A DNA stretch of 35,792 nt from Candidatus Iainarchaeum sp. (GTDB lineage Archaea > Iainarchaeota > Iainarchaeia > Iainarchaeales > JAFCCW01): assembly GCA_017609985.1 (NCBI GenBank), contig JAFCCW010000001.1, forward strand, positions 80,397-116,188. Direction: 5' to 3'. This document shows positions 31,149-35,792 of the stretch, one piece after another. The notes beneath the pieces were generated by a model, which searched no databases, was not told the DNA's origin, and saw only the letters and a program-made list of their open reading frames with translations. How positions within the stretch are numbered: the first letter of the stretch is position 1; each line of letters begins with the position of its first letter. Both the position numbers and the translations under genes were made by a program.

Positions 31149-31412
31149 ATGAGTTTGATTTATGAAATTGGAAAAGGAATAACTGATTCAATTCCCGCGC
31201 TTGCTGCAAAAATTGGCACAATTCTAGTCTTATTTTTTTTCTTTGGAATGTTGCTTGGCTACTGGGCGGGAGGCCTTGGGTTGAGTCCAATAATCTTTCT
31301 TGGATTGCTCGCGGTAATGGCTATACTGTGGGACAATCTTGACGTTGGCACAATTCTCTTTTTTGGGTTTATTGCAGTGCTAGTGTTTTTTCCTAGTTTT
31401 TTTAATTTCTAG
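31149..31412 (+). CDS. Small membrane protein of unknown function
   Basis: An 87-residue protein with two or three membrane spans (about 20-40, 44-60, 66-85) and few charges. No family is recognised. TATA-like GGTTTAAATTTT (31118-31129) about 25 nt before the ATG supports a leaderless gene. It ends 9 nt before the nitroreductase ATG, so the two may be cotranscribed. Confidence 0.7.
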   Translation: MSLIYEIGKGITDSIPALAAKIGTILVLFFFFGMLLGYWAGGLGLSPIIFLGLLAVMAILWDNLDVGTILFFGFIAVLVFFPSFFNF

Positions 31413-31421
31413 GTGAACAGG

Positions 31422-31955
31422 ATGAAATTGTTTGAAGCTATCAAGAAAAGGAAAAGCATTAGGAAATTTGAAGCAATGAAAATCCCAAGAAAAGATTTGG
31501 AAAAAATAGTTGGAGCAGCAAGCCTTGCTCCGAGTGCAATGAATCAACAACCCTGGCGATTTGTAGTAATTGAAGATGTTTCTAAAAAAAAGCAAATTAG
31601 GCAAAGTTATGAAAATTGCAGAAAAGCGCTTGGGGCATACAAGCAGGACACGGAATTTGTTGAAAACGGAGTGTTGTTTGCGGTTTTTATGGAAAAAGAA
31701 AAACTCAAACCAGAGTTCTCAACTGCCTTGGCTGTGGAGAATTTGCTGTTGGCAGCAACAGCTCTTGGATATGGGAGCATTGTAATGACTGCTCCGGTTT
31801 CCCACAAACCAAGCAATGAACTTATTTGCGAGTTATGCAATAAGCCGGCGGGTCTGGAACTGGTTGCATTAGTTGTTGTTGGCAAGGCAGGGGAAGCGCC
31901 GGAGAGAAAGGAAAGGAGCGGGTTGAAAAAAACTCTTTTTTGGGAAGAATTCTAA
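31422..31955 (+). CDS. Nitroreductase-family flavoprotein
   Basis: A 177-residue FMN-dependent oxidoreductase. KRKSIRKFEAMKIPRKDLEK and ASLAPSAMNQQPWRFVVIED are the FMN-binding start of the family (RxSxRxF ... APSxxNxQPW). ALAVENLLLAATALGYGSI is the conserved helix and VALVVVGKAGEAP the late strand. Substrates vary (nitro compounds, flavins, quinones), so none is assigned. GTG 31413 is in frame, but AGGTGA five nt before ATG 31422 marks that as the start. Confidence 0.92.
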   Translation: MKLFEAIKKRKSIRKFEAMKIPRKDLEKIVGAASLAPSAMNQQPWRFVVIEDVSKKKQIRQSYENCRKALGAYKQDTEFVENGVLFAVFMEKEKLKPEFSTALAVENLLLAATALGYGSIVMTAPVSHKPSNELICELCNKPAGLELVALVVVGKAGEAPERKERSGLKKTLFWEEF

Positions 31956-32009
31956 GCAGTTTTTTTTCAAACAGCAAGCTTTTAATGCAATTGCAGGCAA
32001 GAATCTTGC

Positions 32010-33218
32010 ATGGCAGAACATCCCACACTAAAGATTAAAGGAAGCAAGAGCCAGTCTCTAACAGGCAAGCGCATTGTTTTAGGAGTCACTGGAAGCATTG
32101 CAGCAGTCAAATGCGTTGAGCTAGCCCGTGAACTGATAAGGCACGGGGCAGAAGTCTTGCCGGTCCTGAGCAAAGAAGCAAGAAGGATAATTCACCCGAA
32201 CTCAATGCACTATGCTTGTGGCAGAGAGCCAATAACAAAATTGAGCGGAGCAATAGAGCACGTACGAGAATGCGGGGTGGGCGGAATGGCAGATTTGCTA
32301 TTGATTGCTCCAGCCACGGCAAACACGGTTGGAAAGATTGTTCAAGGAATAGATGACACGCCAGTAACCACATTTGCAACAACCGCTCTTGGAAGAAAAA
32401 TGAAGCTTGTTCTTGTTCCCGCAATGCATAGCTCAATGTATGAAAGCCCTGCAGTGCAAAGAAATTTAGAACAGGCAGGGAAAGACACAATAATTATTGT
32501 GAATCCCAAAAAAGAAGAAAACAAGGCAAAGTTTCCGGAAATCGAAGACATTGTAATAGAATGCGAGCGAGCGCTTGGAAACGGAAAATTCGCTGGAAAA
32601 AAAATTGTTGTTTCCTCGGGAGCAACACTGGAAGAAATTGACGATGTGCGAGTTTTGACAAACAAATCGTCTGGAAAAACAGGGCAGGAAATAGCAAAAG
32701 AATTCTATCGTAGAGGCGCGGAAGTAACAATAGTTCACAACAGCGGAGCACTGGTTTCAGGAATTGGGGCTCGAAAGGTTGAGACTGCGGAGCAAATGGA
32801 AAACGCATTGTTGGAAGAATGCAAAAAAGCAGATATCTTTGTTTCTGTTGCGGCAATGGGTGATTTTGGAGTAAAGAAGGAAAAAGGAAAAATAAAGAGC
32901 GAAGAAGAGAAAACTCTGACTCTCAAACCAAGAAGCAAAACAATTGCAAAGATTAGGGAGAAGTTTCCTGAATTGTTTGTGGTTGGGTTTAAGGCAGAGT
33001 CTGTTGGGGGAAAAGAGCTTGAAAGCCGCGCACACAAATTCTTGGACAAAAACAATCTTCAGGCAGTCTGCGCAAACAACATCTCCAAACACAAAATAGG
33101 GGGGCAAGAGAACGAGGTCTTGCTGATTTCAAAAAACAAGCTTGCGAAGGCAAAGGGTTTAAAAGAAAAAATCTCACGTAATATAGTTGATTTTATAGAA
33201 GATGTTTATTTTGGCTAA
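32010..33218 (+). CDS. coaBC: Bifunctional CoaBC, coenzyme A synthesis
   Basis: Joins cysteine to 4'-phosphopantothenate and decarboxylates the product. The N-terminal flavoprotein decarboxylase domain has VLGVTGSIAAVKCVELAREL, LLIAPATANTVGKIVQGIDD and PAMHSSMYESPAV. The C-terminal ligase domain (from about residue 190) has KKIVVSSGATLEEIDDVRVL, TNKSSGKTGQEIAKEF, VSVAAMGDF and the lysine segment LKPRSKTIAKI. Length 402 is typical. A TATA-like GCTTTTAATG (31978-31987) is about 27 nt before the ATG, a leaderless arrangement. Its end overlaps the next small ORF by 17 nt. Confidence 0.96.
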   Translation: MAEHPTLKIKGSKSQSLTGKRIVLGVTGSIAAVKCVELARELIRHGAEVLPVLSKEARRIIHPNSMHYACGREPITKLSGAIEHVRECGVGGMADLLLIAPATANTVGKIVQGIDDTPVTTFATTALGRKMKLVLVPAMHSSMYESPAVQRNLEQAGKDTIIIVNPKKEENKAKFPEIEDIVIECERALGNGKFAGKKIVVSSGATLEEIDDVRVLTNKSSGKTGQEIAKEFYRRGAEVTIVHNSGALVSGIGARKVETAEQMENALLEECKKADIFVSVAAMGDFGVKKEKGKIKSEEEKTLTLKPRSKTIAKIREKFPELFVVGFKAESVGGKELESRAHKFLDKNNLQAVCANNISKHKIGGQENEVLLISKNKLAKAKGLKEKISRNIVDFIEDVYFG

Positions 33219-33432
33219 AAGGCACAATGCAGTGAAAAACCAAAAAGTTGGCGCACGCAAGCGGCACGGGTTGTCTAATGTGCCTGAAGATATTCGCAGA
33301 TTTTATATGCAACACGTTGGCCCGGAGTCTGGGCGAGTAACGCGCTGGCTTCAGCTTACAATTAAGGAAGGGAAAACCCCTGCGCAGGTGATGGAAATAA
33401 TGCAAAAAGAAATACACAAAGGAAAATACTGA
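33202..33432 (+). CDS. Small basic protein overlapping coaBC, unknown function
   Basis: A 76-residue protein, family not recognised. The sequence LAKRHNAVKNQKVGARKRHG, LSNVPEDIRRFYMQHVGPES and GRVTRWLQLTIKEGKTPAQV looks like a compact basic helical domain rather than a random frame, and the tail MEIMQKEIHKGKY is helical. It starts at ATG 33202 inside coaBC (17-nt overlap), or at TTG 33211. It is followed after 10 nt by the flavoprotein gene. A nucleic-acid role is a guess from charge. Confidence 0.6.
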   Translation: MFILAKRHNAVKNQKVGARKRHGLSNVPEDIRRFYMQHVGPESGRVTRWLQLTIKEGKTPAQVMEIMQKEIHKGKY

Positions 33433-33442
33433 ACTGATTTTT

Positions 33443-34321
33443 ATGAATAAAAAAATTGCAGTAGTCGGCGCAGGTCCAGCTGGTCTTCACATGGCTTTCC
33501 TGCTTTCAAACAATGGCTATTTAGCGGAGGTTTTCGAACGAGAGGAGAAACCAGGCGGAATGCTTCAGTATGCTTTGCCAAGATTTAGGTTTCCGCGCGA
33601 GCCGATTGAAAAAAAAGCAGCTGATTTGGAAAAACAGGGAGTAAAATTTCATTACTCGACTTCTGTTGGAAAAGATATTTCCCTTGAACAGCTTGACCGC
33701 CAGTTTGATGCAGTAATCCTTGCCTGTGGAGAATGGAAACCTCGCTTGCTGGGTTGCCCGGGGGAAAATTTGCCTGGCGCGGAGCAATGGCTTCCGTTTC
33801 TCAGAAAATTCAATTCCGGCAAGGCAGAAAGCCTTGAAGGAAAGAAAACAGTTGTAATTGGTGGGGGAGACACTGCAATGGACTGTGCAATTGCTGCCTC
33901 CAAACTAGGTGCTGAAACAATCCTTGCCTACAGGCGAAGCAGGGAAGAAGCTCCGGCGCAAGAAAAAGAGATTCAAGCAGTGGAAAAAGCAGGTGTTGAT
34001 TTCAAGTTCAGACTTGCCCCAAAAGAATTTATAGGAAAAAAAGGCGCTGAAAAAATAATTTTTGAAAAAACAACTGGCCTTGGGCGGGATTTGGTTGGAA
34101 CAAGAGAGCTAGTTGAAGTGCCTGCTGATTTTGTTGTTGTTGCTGTGGGGCAAAAAATTGACGAAACAATTTTTGAAAATTCCAAATGGGATTCTTTGAG
34201 TGTGCTTCCGGAAAAATTCATCCTTGTGGGGGATATCGTCAATAAAAAGAAAAATATTGCTTCTGCGATTCAGTCTGCAAACCTTGCCTTTGAAAAAACA
34301 AAACAAATTATAGACAATTGA
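33443..34321 (+). CDS. GltD-like NAD(P)H:FAD oxidoreductase, short form
   Basis: A 292-residue two-dinucleotide-binding flavoprotein. IAVVGAGPAGLHMAFLLSNN binds FAD, REEKPGGMLQYALPRFRFPR is the glutamate-synthase small subunit signature, KKTVVIGGGDTAMDCAIAAS binds NAD(P)H, followed by YRRSREEAPAQEKEI, and the end has LVGDIVNKKKNIASAIQSA. Compared with GltD (about 470 residues) it lacks the N-terminal iron-sulfur domain. It may pass electrons to an unknown partner. The stop is 68 nt before the HMG-CoA reductase start. Confidence 0.88.
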   Translation: MNKKIAVVGAGPAGLHMAFLLSNNGYLAEVFEREEKPGGMLQYALPRFRFPREPIEKKAADLEKQGVKFHYSTSVGKDISLEQLDRQFDAVILACGEWKPRLLGCPGENLPGAEQWLPFLRKFNSGKAESLEGKKTVVIGGGDTAMDCAIAASKLGAETILAYRRSREEAPAQEKEIQAVEKAGVDFKFRLAPKEFIGKKGAEKIIFEKTTGLGRDLVGTRELVEVPADFVVVAVGQKIDETIFENSKWDSLSVLPEKFILVGDIVNKKKNIASAIQSANLAFEKTKQIIDN

Positions 34322-34389
34322 CGTATTTTGCAATGACAAACAGCGAAAGCTTTTTATATTCTTGATATCTTAATTGTAGCGTGTTTCAA

Positions 34390-35568
34390 ATGACTAATGC
34401 CTTTGAAAAATTTTACAAAAAAAGCATTTCTGGAAGGCGAGCAGTGATTAAAAAATCAGCAAATCTTTCCCCTTCCGAACTAAAGCTTTTTGAAAATGCG
34501 CTTGGTTCACAGAACGCAGACCAGATAATCGAAAACGTTGTCGGCACATATGAGCTTCCTCTTGGCATAGCAACAAACTTTGTTGTCAACGGAAGACAGG
34601 TTGTTGTTCCAATGGCTGTTGAAGAACCAAGTGTTGTGGCTGCTGCTTCAAATGCAGCAAAACTCTGCAAGGCAACAGGCGGTTTTAAAACAAAAGCAAG
34701 CAAGCCGGAAATGATTGGGCAGATACAGCTTGTCAAAGTTAAAAATCCTGCTTCTGCTTTAAAAAAAATCATCAAGGAAAAAAAGAATCTTGTCAAAATT
34801 GCCAATTCTCGCGACCCATTGCTGGTTAAATATGGGGGCGGAGCAAGAGATATTGAAGCAAAAACAATTTTTGCGGGCAGAAAAAAAATGGTTATTATTT
34901 ATCTAACAGTTGACGTGCGGGATGCAATGGGTGCAAACGCAGTTAACACAATGTGCGAAGCAATTGCGCCGGAGCTGGAAAGAATGTCTGGGGGGATAGC
35001 GCGCCTTAGAATAATTTCCAATTTAGCAGTTAAGCGAACAGCAAAAGCAAAAGCTGTCTGGAAGAAAAAAGATTTAGAGAAAAGTGCTAAAGGCACTGGA
35101 ATGACTGGGCAAGAAATTGTTGACGCAATAATTGAATCTTACGAACTCGCAGAAAATGATATTTACAGATGCGCAACCCACAACAAAGGAATAATGAACG
35201 GAGTTGATGCTATTGCAGTTGCATGTGGACAGGACTGGAGAGCAATCGAAGCCGGAGCCCATGCTTTTGCTGCAAAAACAGGGCAATACAAATCCCTTAC
35301 AAAATACTCCAAAGACAAGCAGGGAAATCTTGTTGGAGAAATAGAAATTCCAGTTGCAGTCGGAATTGTTGGGGGCGCAATAAAAGCACAGCCTCTTGCC
35401 CAACTCTGTGTTAAGCTTACTGGGGTAAAGACTGCTCAAGAGCTTGGGGAAATAATTGCTGCAGTTGGCCTAGCACAAAATTTTGCTGCACTGCGCGCAC
35501 TTTCAACAGAGGGAATTCAACGAGGGCACATGAGACTGCATGCAAGAATGCAGGGTGAGAAAAAATGA
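34390..35568 (+). CDS. HMG-CoA reductase, class II, C-terminally short
   Basis: Reduces HMG-CoA to mevalonate. ENVVGTYELPLGIATNFVVN and VPMAVEEPSVVAAASNAAKL are class II features (Pseudomonas mevalonii and some archaea, unlike the class I of most archaea). DVRDAMGANAVNTMCEAIAP carries the catalytic region, THNKGIMNGVDAIAVACGQD the lysine, and GHMRLHAR the histidine. The protein ends about ten residues after this histidine, so the usual C-terminal flap of some 45 residues is missing. The start is ATG 34390 or the in-frame GTG 34381, with a TATA-like CTTTTTATATTC near 34350. The stop overlaps the HMG-CoA synthase ATG (ATGA). Confidence 0.93.
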   Translation: MTNAFEKFYKKSISGRRAVIKKSANLSPSELKLFENALGSQNADQIIENVVGTYELPLGIATNFVVNGRQVVVPMAVEEPSVVAAASNAAKLCKATGGFKTKASKPEMIGQIQLVKVKNPASALKKIIKEKKNLVKIANSRDPLLVKYGGGARDIEAKTIFAGRKKMVIIYLTVDVRDAMGANAVNTMCEAIAPELERMSGGIARLRIISNLAVKRTAKAKAVWKKKDLEKSAKGTGMTGQEIVDAIIESYELAENDIYRCATHNKGIMNGVDAIAVACGQDWRAIEAGAHAFAAKTGQYKSLTKYSKDKQGNLVGEIEIPVAVGIVGGAIKAQPLAQLCVKLTGVKTAQELGEIIAAVGLAQNFAALRALSTEGIQRGHMRLHARMQGEKK

Positions 35569-35792
35569 AAGCAGGAATAGTTGGCTATGGCGCAGAAGTG
35601 CCTATTCTAAGAATTAAAACAGAGGAAATTGCAAGAGCCTGGAAAAAAGACGGCGTGAAAATCGCAACAGGTCTTGGAGTAAAAGAAAAAGCTGTCGCAA
35701 GCTTTGATGAAGACTCCTGCACTCTCGCAGTCGGAGCAGCAAGAAAAGCAGTTCTTGACTTTGGATTGAATGCACAAAAAATTGGAGCAGTT
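35565..35792 (+). CDS. HMG-CoA synthase, N-terminal part
   Basis: The first 76 residues of archaeal HMG-CoA synthase, cut by the window end: MKAGIVGYGAEVPILRIKTE, EIARAW, GLGVKEKAVASFDEDSCTLA and VGAARKAVL. This matches the archaeal family start (GIVxYGAYxPxxRI..EEIA, then GLGVxEKxV...DEDxxTxA). It condenses acetyl-CoA with acetoacetyl-CoA, and its product is reduced by the upstream enzyme. The ATGA overlap implies coupled translation. Confidence 0.92.
   Translation, partial: MKAGIVGYGAEVPILRIKTEEIARAWKKDGVKIATGLGVKEKAVASFDEDSCTLAVGAARKAVLDFGLNAQKIGAV

Noticed and set aside
1-35792. CRISPR array, rRNA gene or insertion sequence
   Set aside because: No regularly spaced repeats, rRNA segments, transposase frames or terminal inverted repeats were recognised.

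Overview
The window is archaeal and AT-rich, with short intergenic gaps. Several genes are archaeal hallmarks: an archaeal-type SRP (7S) RNA, an archaeal initiator tRNA-Met, transcription factor TFE, RadA, RPA-like OB-fold proteins, Trm56, class I lysyl-tRNA synthetase, archaeal triosephosphate isomerase, a TRAM protein and two geranylgeranylglyceryl phosphate synthase (GGGPS) homologues. Many genes have a TATA-like box about 25-30 nt before the start codon, as in leaderless archaeal transcripts. Others have GGTGAT-type ribosome binding sites. Alongside these sit genes more typical of bacteria: fused RibD, MazG, a long RelA/SpoT protein, class II HMG-CoA reductase, endonuclease III and a nitroreductase. 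This mixture, the many very small genes and the class III (anaerobic) ribonucleotide reductase suggest an uncultivated anaerobe, perhaps a DPANN lineage such as Diapherotrites. The lineage is inference.

Layout. 1-4820: end of ribD, a Kazal-domain lipoprotein, rtcA, an SDR epimerase coupled to mazG. 4928-7170 (minus): metallo-beta-lactamase-fold hydrolase followed by two tandem GGGPS paralogues. 7223-11100: RPA, a membrane protein, a two-gene toxin-antitoxin-like module with a perfect palindromic operator, and radA. 11112-14726 (minus): the anaerobic ribonucleotide reductase operon nrdD, a separate 49-residue glycyl-radical/zinc piece, a thioredoxin and nrdG. 15106-20092: zinc-ribbon protein, SRP RNA, lysine-rich protein, ribosome-hibernation-like protein with tpiA, a RelA/SpoT protein and a KaiC-like ATPase. 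20089-25331: lysS, a second lysine-rich protein, tRNA-Phe and two tRNA-Lys, serS, trm56, tfe and initiator tRNA. 25332-28524: a G-poor intergenic stretch, two orphan genes, a PRC-barrel protein and a XerA-type recombinase. 28613-31955: small nucleic-acid-binding and zinc proteins, endonuclease III, a small membrane protein and a nitroreductase. 32010-35792: coaBC, an orphan, a GltD-like flavoprotein, HMG-CoA reductase and the start of HMG-CoA synthase.

How the genes fit together. HMG-CoA synthase and reductase feed the mevalonate pathway; its isoprenoids are joined to glycerol phosphate by GGGPS. CoaBC supplies coenzyme A and RibD flavin. The nrd operon supplies deoxynucleotides without oxygen. 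The strongest oddity is the split NrdD: the residues expected to carry the glycyl radical and the second zinc-cysteine pair lie in a separate short ORF. That ORF is joined to nrdD by a TGATG stop-start overlap, with a strong ribosome binding site and an in-frame A-AAA-AAG slippery heptamer just upstream.
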